From Rhodococcus sp. 1168 (GTDB lineage Bacteria > Actinomycetota > Actinomycetes > Mycobacteriales > Mycobacteriaceae), in assembly GCF_002091955.1 (NCBI RefSeq), contig NZ_MKKY01000031.1, forward strand, positions 1 to 64,000: a DNA stretch of 64,000 nt, in the 5' to 3' direction. This document shows positions 1 through 8,328 of this stretch, piece after piece. How positions within the stretch are numbered: the first letter of the stretch is position 1; the number at the start of each line of letters is the position of its first letter. Position numbers and translations under genes: made by a program. Below the pieces are notes generated by a model. That model was not told where the DNA came from and did not search any database. It saw only the letters and a program-made list of their open reading frames with translations.

Positions 1-4
1 CGTT

Positions 5-41
5 CTTTGCCAGGATGATCGTGAGACACATCCTGGCAAAG
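5..41. repeat. Perfect 13-bp inverted repeat (hairpin) upstream of transposase
   Basis: CTTTGCCAGGATG at 5-17 is exactly inverted at 29-41, with an 11-nt spacer. It lies 16 bases before the first transposase frame. It may block outside transcription from entering the insertion sequence or belong to the element's left end; the true left terminus is not identifiable in this window. Confidence 0.6.
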
Positions 42-57
42 TAGGCGGGGAATCGAG

Positions 58-525
58 TTGCTTGTGATCGACATCGAGATCGGACGCACCCGCACGGGCG
101 GGCGCACGTTTCCGGTTGCGTTTCGGATCGCGTTCGTCGAAGAGTGGGATCTGTGTACCGACCACGGATCGAAGGTTCGACTGATGCGTGAGCACAACCT
201 CACCAGAGCGACCGTGCGGAACTGGCTTCGGAGCCGAGACGAGGGAGAATACGAAGCACAGATGGCTCCGGCCGCAGAAAAGAGGTCACTACGCCGCATG
301 GAGAACTTCGACCGCGCCGAATTCAACAGACTCCGTAAAGAGAACCGCGAACTCAAACACAAACTCGCCCAGAGCGAGGCGGTGCAAGAGATCCTGGGAA
401 AAGCGTACGAGCTCTTGGAAGGAATCACCACGAGCTCACCGAACGAGGACCCGACCGAGATTCCGGTAACACTGCTGAGCGCGAACGAATACGCACGGTG
501 GCTCGAGCGCAACAAACTGTCCTGA
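58..525 (+). CDS. IS3-family transposase OrfA (helix-turn-helix subunit)
   Basis: This is the DNA-binding subunit of an IS3-type transposase, 155 residues if read from TTG 58 (GTG 64 is an alternative). The N-terminal half is a helix-turn-helix of the IS3 OrfA type (around residues 20-60, including TRATVRNWLRS). Around residues 93-122 there is a leucine-zipper-like heptad stretch (LRKENRELKHKLAQ) used for multimerisation. It overlaps OrfB by 28 bases, with OrfB in the -1 frame, the usual IS3 arrangement for making an OrfAB fusion by -1 frameshifting. No canonical A6G slippery heptamer is visible in the overlap, so OrfB may instead start independently at GTG 498. Confidence 0.85.
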   Translation: MLVIDIEIGRTRTGGRTFPVAFRIAFVEEWDLCTDHGSKVRLMREHNLTRATVRNWLRSRDEGEYEAQMAPAAEKRSLRRMENFDRAEFNRLRKENRELKHKLAQSEAVQEILGKAYELLEGITTSSPNEDPTEIPVTLLSANEYARWLERNKLS

Positions 526-1535
526 TCGCCCTCGTCGGCGCGCTCGTGGGAGCTGACGTCGGTGTCCGTGACGGATGCGAATTGGTCGGTATCGCACGCG
601 CCACCTATTACCGAATAACACGCAACTACTCCCACTACCGCCCTGTCGTCGATCCGACACCGCACAAGGATCGACACCAACCAGCAGCACTGACCGCATC
701 CGAACGGACTGCGATCGTGTCAGTCCTCGAAGCTGACGACTACGCCGATCTGTCTGTCGTTCAAACATATTGGCGTGCATTCGATGCCGAGAAAATTGAC
801 TGCAGCGAGCGTACGTTCTACCGGATAGCCGCCCAACAGGGGTTGGTCGGTGATCGTCGACGCAGCAAGCTCGGCGGTCTCGTCCAACATCGCAGCAAGC
901 CGATCGTGCACGCCGGCGACGTCGGTGAACTGTGGTCCTGGGATGTCACCGAACTGCGGGGGCCACGGACCCAGGATCGATACAGGTTGTATCTGGTCAT
1001 AGATGTGTTCTCCCGCTATCCGGTGGGTTGGCGTGTCGAATACTCGGAAGACTCTGCCCTGGCGGTAGCGATGTTCGCCCGCGCTATCGAACGATTCGGG
1101 GCACCTAACGGAGTGCACGCAGACAATGGTGCAGTCATGCGTTCGGATGCTCTGGTGAGATCTCTCGTCGCCGAGAACGTCGTCCCGACGTATTCACGAC
1201 CGAGGGTCAGCGATGACAATCCGTTTTCGGAGTCATTGTTCAAGACCATCAAATACGACCTCAACTGCCCACCGCACTTCGATGACATCGAGCACGCCCG
1301 CACATGGACAACAGAGTTTCTTCATCGCTACGCCACTGAACACCGCCACAGTGGACTCGGACGGCACACACCACATCAGGTGCACACCGGCATCGCTGCT
1401 GACACTCAGCAACGACGCCAGCGTGCACTCGACCGGGCTTACGCCAACCACCCCGAACGCTATCGCGCAGCACCCTGTGCCCCTGACCTTCCCGGACCCA
1501 CCGGGATCAACACCAACCTGTCTCGGACAGGTTGA
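498..1535 (+). CDS. IS3-family transposase OrfB (DDE integrase)
   Basis: This is the catalytic subunit of the insertion sequence, 345 residues. An HTH_21-like region precedes the rve integrase core. The catalytic triad is visible as D149 (WSWDVTE), D209 (HADNG) and E245 (FSESLFKT), with exactly 35 residues between the second Asp and the Glu, the DD(35)E spacing of IS3 elements. The frame is open to its natural end, so the element looks potentially active. The start is taken at GTG 498 inside orfA; in vivo the active enzyme is probably an OrfAB fusion. The stop codon sits in an 8-bp hairpin. It is the only mobile element recognised in the window. Confidence 0.9.
   Translation: MARAQQTVLIALVGALVGADVGVRDGCELVGIARATYYRITRNYSHYRPVVDPTPHKDRHQPAALTASERTAIVSVLEADDYADLSVVQTYWRAFDAEKIDCSERTFYRIAAQQGLVGDRRRSKLGGLVQHRSKPIVHAGDVGELWSWDVTELRGPRTQDRYRLYLVIDVFSRYPVGWRVEYSEDSALAVAMFARAIERFGAPNGVHADNGAVMRSDALVRSLVAENVVPTYSRPRVSDDNPFSESLFKTIKYDLNCPPHFDDIEHARTWTTEFLHRYATEHRHSGLGRHTPHQVHTGIAADTQQRRQRALDRAYANHPERYRAAPCAPDLPGPTGINTNLSRTG
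1515..1533. repeat. 8-bp hairpin at the end of the transposase gene
   Basis: AACCTGTC (1515-1522) is inverted as GACAGGTT (1526-1533) around a 3-nt loop and overlaps the OrfB stop codon. It may be part of the right terminal inverted repeat of the insertion sequence or a terminator. No matching copy was found at the left edge of the window. Confidence 0.45.
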
Positions 1536-1603
1536 CAACTTCCGGCTCGGACACGACCGTGGCGCGCAGGTCGGTAAAAAGGGTGCGAGGTTCAGGCGGG
1601 ACT

Positions 1604-1653
1604 GAACAAAGGAAGGGCCCCACACCGAATAGTGTGGGGCCCTTCCTTTGTTC
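1604..1653. terminator. Bidirectional terminator, 22-bp perfect stem
   Basis: A 22-bp perfect inverted repeat (1604-1625 and 1632-1653) surrounds a 6-nt loop. It lies between the plus-strand transposase and the minus-strand MFS gene, whose stop is only 6 bases away. Stem ends are A/T-rich on both sides, so it can act as an intrinsic terminator in both directions. Confidence 0.85.
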
Positions 1654-1658
1654 GTGCA

Positions 1659-3623
1659 CTAGTTGGCGCGGTAACCGTTCGAATCCGAACTCACGTAATC
1701 CAGGTGAGGGTCGGGAATGTGACCCTCTCCGCGAACTCGTGAAATCTGATCCTCGGTGAGACCGAGGTGACGGAGTCGCTCGCACACCGCATCGAAATCG
1801 AGCATTTTAGTGTCGAGTTCCTGTTGCAGAGCGACGACCTGAGCGCGGATAGTTGCTGCCTGGTCGAGCGCTTCGAGAGCGCCCTTGGGCTCGGGTAGCA
1901 GCAGGGTGAGCAGACGATCGCGGTCGTCGACGCTCAGACCGGCGACCGGTACCGATCCTGTCGGCGCCTCGTGGCGGCCGCTGACATCGCGTTCGTCGAT
2001 CTCCGGTGCCAAGTATTCGCGAGCAGTACCGAAGGACGGGATCTCGGCGGGCTGCTCACCGGGCTCAGGAGCCTGTGCGATGTCGATCGTCTGACGTAGC
2101 GGACGGTTCGGGATCAGCAGGACTGCAATCAACGTGACGATGGCAACGAATCCGGCGATGAGGAAGATGCGCCCTGTCGCGTCACCGTAGGCGGTACGAA
2201 TGACCAATGCGACCGGTGGTGGCAGCGCGTCGAGATCCAACGATGATCCGCCGCCCGAGGTGTCGACCCCCAGTTCGGCCAGACCTGTCGCGGACTTCTC
2301 TGCGACGCGGGTCGCCAGTAGCGATCCGAGAACGGAGACGCCGATTGCGCCACCGAAAGTACGGAAGAACGCGACGGTCGAGGACGCCGCGCCGACATCT
2401 TGCACGCTGACCGTGTTCTGAACGGCGAGAACGAGGTTTTGCATCAGCATGCCGGTACCGAGGCCGACGATGACGGTGAACCCACCGACTGTCCACAGGC
2501 TGGTTTGATGGTCGATCGTACCGAGGAGAACGAATCCGATGACCAGCAATACCGCACCGGTGGTGATGAACGGCTTCCACTTCCCGAACTTGGTGATCAA
2601 CTGTCCGGATCCGACGGAGGCGACGAGTGTACCGAACACCATTGGAATGGAGAGCAATCCGGCGTCTGTAGGGGAGTAGCCGCGAGCGGTCTGGAAGTAC
2701 TGTCCGAGGAACGTGGTCGCTCCGAAGAGGCCTACGCCGACTGCAATGGACGCGATGATTGCCAGCCCGGTGGTGCGCTCGGTAACAATCTTGAGCGGAA
2801 TGATCGGTGACGAGTGTCGTGATTCGACGACAACTGTCAACACGAGGAGTAGCAGGCCACCGCCGACGAGCATTGCGGTCTCACGCGAGAACCAGGCGTA
2901 GTAGTCGGTCTTGCCTGCGAACGAAACCCAAATCAGGAGAACGGATACACCCGCTGTGAGGAGGAGTGCGCCGAGCCAGTCGATGGCGACGTTCTGCTTG
3001 CGGACGGTCTGAACGTGCAGTGTCCGCTGTACCAAGACCAGGGCTATGACGGCCAAAGGCACGCAGACGAAGAAGCACCAGCGCCAACCGAGGGGGCTGT
3101 CGACGATGACGCCGCCCAGGATCGGACCACCGGACATGGACACAGCCATGACCGCACCGGTGTAACCGGAGTAGCGGCCACGGTCACGCGGAGAGACGAT
3201 GGTTCCGATGATGGCGATGACGAGTGCTGTCAACCCGCCCATGCCGATGCCCTGAACTACGCGGGCAGCCAGCAATACCGGAACATTGTGCGCGAAACCG
3301 GCCATGATCGAGCCGAGGACGAAGACGATGATCGCCGATTGGACGAGCACCTTCTTGTTGAAGAGGTCGGCGAGCTTACCCCAGATGGGGGTCGAGGCGG
3401 CATTGGCAAGGAGCGTGGACGTTATAACCCACGCGTACGCAGTCTGCGAACCCTCGAGGTCACTGATGATAGTGGGCAGTGCAGTCGCGACGATGGTCGT
3501 ACTCAGCAGTGCGGTGAACAACGCGGCAAGAAGGCCGATGAGGGCCTCGAGGATCTGCCGGTGGGTCATCGCGTCCGGATCTGCCACTGCCTTTGCTGGC
3601 GGAGCGTCGGTACCTGTGGTCAT
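1659..3623 (-). CDS. MFS drug efflux transporter, DHA2 (EmrB/QacA) family
   Basis: This is a proton-driven multidrug exporter of the 14-helix DHA2 group, 654 residues from ATG 3623. The first helix is followed by the family sequence STTIVATALPTI, and a motif-C-like glycine-rich helix (MSGGPILGG) follows. Membrane helices occupy about residues 25-520. The last ~130 residues are an unusually long, charged cytoplasmic tail of unknown role. ATG 3623 is preferred to an upstream in-frame TTG because it follows a GAGA-type ribosome site and sits just after the MarR stop at 3628, implying a marR-transporter operon with coupled translation. Substrate cannot be told from sequence. Confidence 0.88.
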   Translation of the reverse strand: MTTGTDAPPAKAVADPDAMTHRQILEALIGLLAALFTALLSTTIVATALPTIISDLEGSQTAYAWVITSTLLANAASTPIWGKLADLFNKKVLVQSAIIVFVLGSIMAGFAHNVPVLLAARVVQGIGMGGLTALVIAIIGTIVSPRDRGRYSGYTGAVMAVSMSGGPILGGVIVDSPLGWRWCFFVCVPLAVIALVLVQRTLHVQTVRKQNVAIDWLGALLLTAGVSVLLIWVSFAGKTDYYAWFSRETAMLVGGGLLLLVLTVVVESRHSSPIIPLKIVTERTTGLAIIASIAVGVGLFGATTFLGQYFQTARGYSPTDAGLLSIPMVFGTLVASVGSGQLITKFGKWKPFITTGAVLLVIGFVLLGTIDHQTSLWTVGGFTVIVGLGTGMLMQNLVLAVQNTVSVQDVGAASSTVAFFRTFGGAIGVSVLGSLLATRVAEKSATGLAELGVDTSGGGSSLDLDALPPPVALVIRTAYGDATGRIFLIAGFVAIVTLIAVLLIPNRPLRQTIDIAQAPEPGEQPAEIPSFGTAREYLAPEIDERDVSGRHEAPTGSVPVAGLSVDDRDRLLTLLLPEPKGALEALDQAATIRAQVVALQQELDTKMLDFDAVCERLRHLGLTEDQISRVRGEGHIPDPHLDYVSSDSNGYRAN

Positions 3624-3627
3624 ATGG

Positions 3628-4110
3628 TCATCTCGCAATCGATTTCAAGTGCGCCACGTCGTGCTGAGCGAGCGCGTCTTCGGTAAAAGTGTTGTTGAGT
3701 CGGCGGACCGATTGCAGTGCATCGAGTGCTTGGTCCTCACTCCATTCGCACAGCAACTCCCGTAATCGCTGGGCGCGGCGGTCCCAGATCGCCGTCAACT
3801 TCTGCTGACCTTCTGCCGACACACAGACGCGCGAGGCGCGTTTGTCGTCGGGGTCGGGTTTCCTGTCGACAAGGCCGAGTTCGACGAGGTCTGCGATCTG
3901 CCGGCTGAGGGCCGACTGGCTGACGCACACTCTGTTGGCGAGGTCGGTCTGTCGGCACTCACCCTCTGTAGCAAGGATTGTCAGTACTCCGGTCAAAGCT
4001 TGCGGTAGAGGCGAGCTGTCGTCACCGGCGGTCACGGCACGTCGCAGAGAGCGAGCGAAGCGGAAGACCTCTTCGACAAGCGATTCTGCTGTGGTAGTTG
4101 CTACTGCCAT
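3628..4110 (-). CDS. MarR-family transcriptional regulator
   Basis: This is a 160-residue winged-helix repressor. The recognition region reads RVCVSQSALSRQIADL and the wing DPDDKRASRVCVS carries the DxR motif typical of MarR proteins; flanking helices form the dimer interface. ATG 4110 is chosen over a TTG 18 bases upstream because GGAG precedes it at good spacing. It lies directly upstream of, and is almost joined to, the DHA2 efflux gene, so it most likely represses its own operon until a toxic ligand binds. The ligand is unknown. Confidence 0.87.
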   Translation of the reverse strand: MAVATTTAESLVEEVFRFARSLRRAVTAGDDSSPLPQALTGVLTILATEGECRQTDLANRVCVSQSALSRQIADLVELGLVDRKPDPDDKRASRVCVSAEGQQKLTAIWDRRAQRLRELLCEWSEDQALDALQSVRRLNNTFTEDALAQHDVAHLKSIAR

Positions 4111-4139
4111 GAGTGCTCCAACGGTCAATGTAAATTACT

Positions 4140-4152
4140 TGCTGTATGCAAC
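4140..4152. promoter_or_regulatory. Candidate MarR operator
   Basis: The palindrome TTGC-N5-GCAA lies 30-42 bases upstream of the marR start, in a strongly AT-rich stretch (about 4127-4198) that stands out in this GC-rich genome. Position and symmetry fit an autoregulatory MarR site. Only one clear palindrome was found, so this is tentative. Confidence 0.4.
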
Positions 4153-4372
4153 CATATAGATATATAGCTGAAGTAAACAACTATTTTTTCAATTACCTTC
4201 GTCACAGCTACTCGATCGTGTCTGTTTCCACACTCGCCGAAACGGCGACCGTTATCGGACCGCCCGTCCTTTTCTCTGTCACAATGAGGTATGTTGCTGC
4301 GGACGAGGGGGTCGGCCCGCAATTCTCGCGGCGTGGTAGCAAAACTCCCTCGTACGAAAGGCTCTCCCGAGT

Positions 4373-5485
4373 ATGGGCTCGTTGGCGCGATGGTGGTCTC
4401 AACCCGCCGACCACACCTGGACCGTCGCATATCGGCACTCCAGTCCGCTTCTGTGGCACGCTCGCTTCGCGTTGGGAACCTGGTGCTGGCTGTACGCGGT
4501 GTTGTGTGCTTTGATGACTTTCACTCCAGCAGGAATGCCCGACGGGTTCGGACAGGTCCTGGCCTGGGGGCTTGCGGCCATCGGGGTAGTGCTCGGCGCG
4601 TTGTGGATGCGCGGGCCTTGGCCTACCGAAAACTACTCACGTCTGTTCGTCGCCGTGATCGAAATCGGCATTGCCGCAGCGTTGCTGATGCTCGCCGATT
4701 CGTTCGTTGCGTTGCCCTGCGCCGCAGGGCTAGCGGTGAACGGCACATATATAGCTGTCTTTCATGGTCCCAAGATGATCGTCGTCCACCAGGCCTGGTC
4801 AGCCGTGATAGTCGGTGTCCTGTTCGTGTGTGCGCTGGCAGAGCCAGGAGGAGACGCCGTCGTTGCGTGCGCATATCTGGTTCTGTTGATCTTGTTGTTG
4901 TTCTCTGCGCCCACGTTCTCCTATGTCCTGTTGCTGATGCTGCGACGGGACGCATCGGCGGCGCTCTTCGATCCACTGACCGGACTCCGCAACAGGCGAG
5001 GGCTCGCCGCTGCGATCACCGAGATCGGCGATCGGGTGGGGGTGGTGACGGTGATGGTCATCGATCTCGACGACTTCAAAGCCGTCAACGATCGACATGG
5101 CCATGCTCACGGTGACGTCGTACTGCGAGCCGTCGCGAATGCGATTTACGCGGCGTTCGGCCCTCCGGCTGCCACGGCCCGCACCGGTGGAGAGGAATTT
5201 GCGGTTGTCACCCACCTCGATCCGGCCGAGGCCATCGCGCAGGCCGACGAGTTGCAGGCCCGCTTGGCCCCAGAATTGCATCCGGGAGTGACCGTGAGTA
5301 TCGGCGTCGCGCACGCCGACGCGTCTGATCTCGTCGCCACGTTCGAGACGGTCTACACCCGCGCGGACGCCGCGATGTATGCAGCCAAGCACGCCGGTGG
5401 CGATACCCTTTATTACCCCCGCGAGTGCGAGTACGCGTCCGATACCAGGAAGCGGACGAGCGAACTGCGGAGCCCCGAGGAGTGA
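4373..5485 (+). CDS. Membrane diguanylate cyclase (GGDEF domain)
   Basis: This 370-residue protein joins two GTP into cyclic di-GMP. About five or six hydrophobic helices occupy residues 30-190 and probably form a membrane sensor module. The GGDEF domain follows from DPLTGLRNRR (about 200-209), with substrate-site IDLDDFKAVND and the active motif GGEEF at 272-276. No RxxD inhibitory site is seen five residues before GGEEF, so product feedback may be absent. No EAL domain is fused. The start is ATG 4373. A small hypothetical gene follows 28 bases later in the same direction. The sensed signal is unknown. Confidence 0.88.
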   Translation: MGSLARWWSQPADHTWTVAYRHSSPLLWHARFALGTWCWLYAVLCALMTFTPAGMPDGFGQVLAWGLAAIGVVLGALWMRGPWPTENYSRLFVAVIEIGIAAALLMLADSFVALPCAAGLAVNGTYIAVFHGPKMIVVHQAWSAVIVGVLFVCALAEPGGDAVVACAYLVLLILLLFSAPTFSYVLLLMLRRDASAALFDPLTGLRNRRGLAAAITEIGDRVGVVTVMVIDLDDFKAVNDRHGHAHGDVVLRAVANAIYAAFGPPAATARTGGEEFAVVTHLDPAEAIAQADELQARLAPELHPGVTVSIGVAHADASDLVATFETVYTRADAAMYAAKHAGGDTLYYPRECEYASDTRKRTSELRSPEE

Positions 5486-5513
5486 TGGCGCGAACTCGAG
5501 GCATGATCAGTGC

Positions 5514-6110
5514 GTGGGCGGACTTCAGAACAACGATCTCGAGCAGTTCCTGAGGGAACGCCTCGCATCTGCCCACGCGGCCTTGGAGAACATCGACGAG
5601 GCCCGCTTCATGGCCGGCCCCACCGCCGCCATCGACCATGTATGCACCGAGTTCGCCCTCGAAGCCCTGGGCGTACCCCGTCGCAGTGAGCTCTCCGAAT
5701 CCCGACCGGGCGATGCCGTTGTCCAGACTGCTGACGGCGAATCCCACCACCGACCCCGGGTGGTCGTCGACATCCCGGTCACCGGCCCGCACTTTCTGTG
5801 GAACTATCGCCCCGCGGACTCACCGCCGTTTCATGCGAGTGTCCACGGCGTTCTCTCGCACCATCTGTTCCGTGCCGGGCCGCTGTTCGTTCTGACGATC
5901 TCGGGCGATCATCTCCGCGGTGACGACGTCGACTCCGCCATCACCGCGACACTGACACAACTGACGACATTGGCCGATCGCATCAATACTGCAACCCGCC
6001 GCTGGAACATCGAATTACGCGCCCACCTCGACGCCTCTGCTCGACAACGACGGGCCGGCCGCGACTCTCGTCAAGAGTTTCTCGAACACCTTCGTCGCCA
6101 ACACTTGTAG
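5514..6110 (+). CDS. Hypothetical protein
   Basis: I do not recognise this protein of about 198 residues. It looks soluble, with no signal peptide or membrane helix. The N-terminus is an acidic helix (NNDLEQFLRERLASAHAALE), the middle contains VVVDIPVTGPHFLWNYRP, and the C-terminus is rich in Arg and Gln. The start is uncertain: GTG 5514 gives the first plausible methionine after the diguanylate cyclase stop, while ATG 5610 would give a shorter form. It lies 28 bases after the cyclase gene and may be co-transcribed with it. Its stop abuts the convergent stress-protein stop. Confidence 0.55.
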   Translation: MGGLQNNDLEQFLRERLASAHAALENIDEARFMAGPTAAIDHVCTEFALEALGVPRRSELSESRPGDAVVQTADGESHHRPRVVVDIPVTGPHFLWNYRPADSPPFHASVHGVLSHHLFRAGPLFVLTISGDHLRGDDVDSAITATLTQLTTLADRINTATRRWNIELRAHLDASARQRRAGRDSRQEFLEHLRRQHL

Positions 6111-6983
6111 TCAGTCCCGGACGATCATGACCGGCACTTCGGCGGTATGCACTATCGCGCGGCTGGTCGACCCCAACAACATGCCCATGTATCCACCCCG
6201 CCCGCGGCTACCGACCACGATCAGTGACGCTTGGTCGGCTTGCTCGAGCAGAGAGTTCACCGGACGGTCCTTCGACACCACCGAACGTATCTTCACATCC
6301 GGATACCGATCGGCGTAACCGGCGAGCTGCTCGGACAGCACCGCACGCTCCGCCTCTTCGATCGACACCCAATCGTTCTCGAACCACGATGCCAACAGCA
6401 CGTCCGAAAAGGCATGCACCGCAATCAAGTCCACCGACCGCAGTGACGCTTCCTCGAATGCGGCTGCCACTGCCGGGACACTGTTGTCCGTGCCATCGAC
6501 TCCGACCACTACCGGGCCCTCACTGGCGTTCGACTGTGGCTTGCCGCCGTGGATCACCACTACCGGACACCCCGCATGCCCGATCAGCGCCGAGCTCACC
6601 GAGCCGGTCAACCCTGCGGTCAGCTCTCCGAGCCCACGTGTACCCGTGACGATCATTGCGGCTTGCTTCGAGCACGCCAGCAACTCCGCTGCCGGCATAC
6701 CGGTGACTGCCTTCGTTTCGATCACCAGCGCGTCGTCGCCGAGTTCTGCGCGCACACGTGTGACTGCCTCCTGCAGCACGTTTGTCGTCAGCTGGCGTTG
6801 GTCATCGTAGAACTCCTGCGGCAACGGCACCAGAACACTCAGAACACCAGGCGAGATCGGCGAGACCGACACCAGAAGTAGCGGCAAGCCACGGCGCTTC
6901 GCGGCGTTCGCTGCCCACACCGCCGCGTCCAGCGAGGCAGGCGACCCGTCGACTCCAGCAACCACAGGCAACACAGTGCTCAT
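6111..6983 (-). CDS. Universal stress protein, tandem UspA domains
   Basis: This is a 290-residue protein with two UspA domains (about 1-145 and 155-290). Each ends in the ATP-binding signature G-x2-G-x9-G-S/T: GTRGLGELTAGLTGS in the first and GSRGRGGYMGMLLGST in the second. The architecture matches mycobacterial Rv2623-type proteins, which bind ATP and belong to the DosR hypoxia regulon. ATG 6983 is chosen because AAGGAG lies just upstream. A DosR-like half-palindrome is found about 90 bases upstream. It is transcribed alone, its stop touching the stop of the convergent hypothetical gene. Confidence 0.88.
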   Translation of the reverse strand: MSTVLPVVAGVDGSPASLDAAVWAANAAKRRGLPLLLVSVSPISPGVLSVLVPLPQEFYDDQRQLTTNVLQEAVTRVRAELGDDALVIETKAVTGMPAAELLACSKQAAMIVTGTRGLGELTAGLTGSVSSALIGHAGCPVVVIHGGKPQSNASEGPVVVGVDGTDNSVPAVAAAFEEASLRSVDLIAVHAFSDVLLASWFENDWVSIEEAERAVLSEQLAGYADRYPDVKIRSVVSKDRPVNSLLEQADQASLIVVGSRGRGGYMGMLLGSTSRAIVHTAEVPVMIVRD

Positions 6984-7072
6984 AAAATTTCGCTCCTTCA
7001 TAGCTTCACTCGGCACCGCGTCCCAGCCCCCGACTGGACCAGGATTCGCCGGCACCGCCGGCCCTGGAGCCC

Positions 7073-7087
7073 GGACTATCGGGCCCT
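7073..7087. promoter_or_regulatory. Candidate DosR (DevR) box upstream of universal stress protein
   Basis: GGACTATCGGGCCCT resembles the DosR palindrome GGGACT-WWA-GTCCC with mismatches in one arm. It lies 90-104 bases upstream of the stress-protein start, a position compatible with activation. Known biology: tandem UspA genes are classic DosR targets in mycobacteria. The rest of 6984-7262 shows no other recognisable feature. Confidence 0.4.
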
Positions 7088-7262
7088 TCGGACACTTCGA
7101 GCCTAGCCCGTCAGTTGCGCTCCAGGGCTGCGACCACCCAGCTATGTGAGCAACGGAACCGGCGAGAATACCGGTGCTGGAAACCTTTTCGCGCAGGGGA
7201 ACAGTCAGATTCCGATATTCGACTCGAAAGCCGAACAACGGAACGGCAGGGGCCGTGTGCGT

Positions 7263-8312
7263 CTACCGGGCCGGATCGAAAATGCCCCGCCGCGCAGTCA
7301 TGGTGACCGCGTCGCCGACAGCAGGCCGAGGTCCGTAGACGGAGCAGCGAAACGACACCCCATGAGACTCGACGACGACATCGCTGCGCTCACGCCCGAA
7401 CAACGAGGACGTCACGACGCCGGTTGCGCAATCGTGAGGAGACGCGCCGGTGAGTTCGATATCCGACGGCAGGATAGCCAGCGTGCCCCTTCCCGCGGTT
7501 ACCCCATCGATGAGGTCGGAGCACACTTCGATCGGGTGATTGTCGGCGTGAAATCGGCCGCCGTCGATACTGCCTGCGATCAGGTTGGCGTCGGAAAGAA
7601 ATTGTGCGACGAAGGCCGACGAGGGGCGTTCGACGACCTCCTTCGGCGTCCCGATCTGCGCGACAGCACCGCTGTCGAGAATTACGACACGGTCGGCGAG
7701 CGCCAGTGCTTCGGTCCGGTCGTGGGTCACATGGACGACTGTGAGCCCCGCTGCCTTCGTCAGCGCCCGCAGTTCGAGGCGCAGCCGATCACGCAAGGGT
7801 TCGTCCAGTGCGGACAGCGCCTCGTCGAGCAGGAGGGCGCGTGGCGATCGGACAAGGGCCCTCGCCAGCGCGACGCGTTGTCTTTGACCGCCGGACAACG
7901 TCGCCGGGTCGCGGTCTTGGAGGCCGGGCAGTCCAACCAGTTCCAACACCTCCGCAACGCGCCTCGACCGTTCGCCTCGTGGGATTCGCGCCAGCTCGAG
8001 GGGGTAAGAAACATTCTTGCCGACGTTCCGGTGCGGCCACAGCGCATGCTGTTGGAACACCATGCCGAGCCCGCGGTCCTCCGGCGCAACCGTCCGTCCC
8101 GCCCCGGCGACGATATCGCCGGCGATAGATACGGTTCCCGACGTCGGTTCGAGGAAACCTGCAATTGTGCGCAGCAACGTTGTCTTCCCGGAGCCCGACG
8201 GTCCGACCAGCGCCAAGAATTCGCCGTCGGCGATCTCGAGGTCGACGTTCTGCAGGCCGGTGTTGCCGCCGGGGTAGTCGAGGTGGACGGCATGCAGTTC
8301 GATGGCGGACAT
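7263..8312 (-). CDS. ABC transporter ATPase, ferric-iron (FbpC-like) type
   Basis: This 349-residue protein is the ATP-hydrolysing subunit of an importer. It has Walker A GPSGSGKTT (37-45), signature LSGGQ (139-143), Walker B ALLLDE (159-164) and the H-loop VVHVTHD. The C-terminal ~110 residues form a TOBE-like regulatory domain. It is the last gene of a three-gene operon, 16 bases after the permease stop. The partner proteins point to an iron(III) or similar metal-chelate uptake system; related families import thiamine or polyamines, so iron is an inference. The start ATG 8312 leaves a short N-terminus ahead of the first strand, normal for the family. Confidence 0.87.
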   Translation of the reverse strand: MSAIELHAVHLDYPGGNTGLQNVDLEIADGEFLALVGPSGSGKTTLLRTIAGFLEPTSGTVSIAGDIVAGAGRTVAPEDRGLGMVFQQHALWPHRNVGKNVSYPLELARIPRGERSRRVAEVLELVGLPGLQDRDPATLSGGQRQRVALARALVRSPRALLLDEALSALDEPLRDRLRLELRALTKAAGLTVVHVTHDRTEALALADRVVILDSGAVAQIGTPKEVVERPSSAFVAQFLSDANLIAGSIDGGRFHADNHPIEVCSDLIDGVTAGRGTLAILPSDIELTGASPHDCATGVVTSSLFGRERSDVVVESHGVSFRCSVYGPRPAVGDAVTMTARRGIFDPAR

Positions 8313-8328
8313 TCTTGCGCTTCTTTCG

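Noticed and set aside
1670..1695. GTTCGAATCCGAAC resembling a tRNA T-loop
   Set aside because: It lies inside the C-terminal codons of the MFS gene and no cloverleaf fits.
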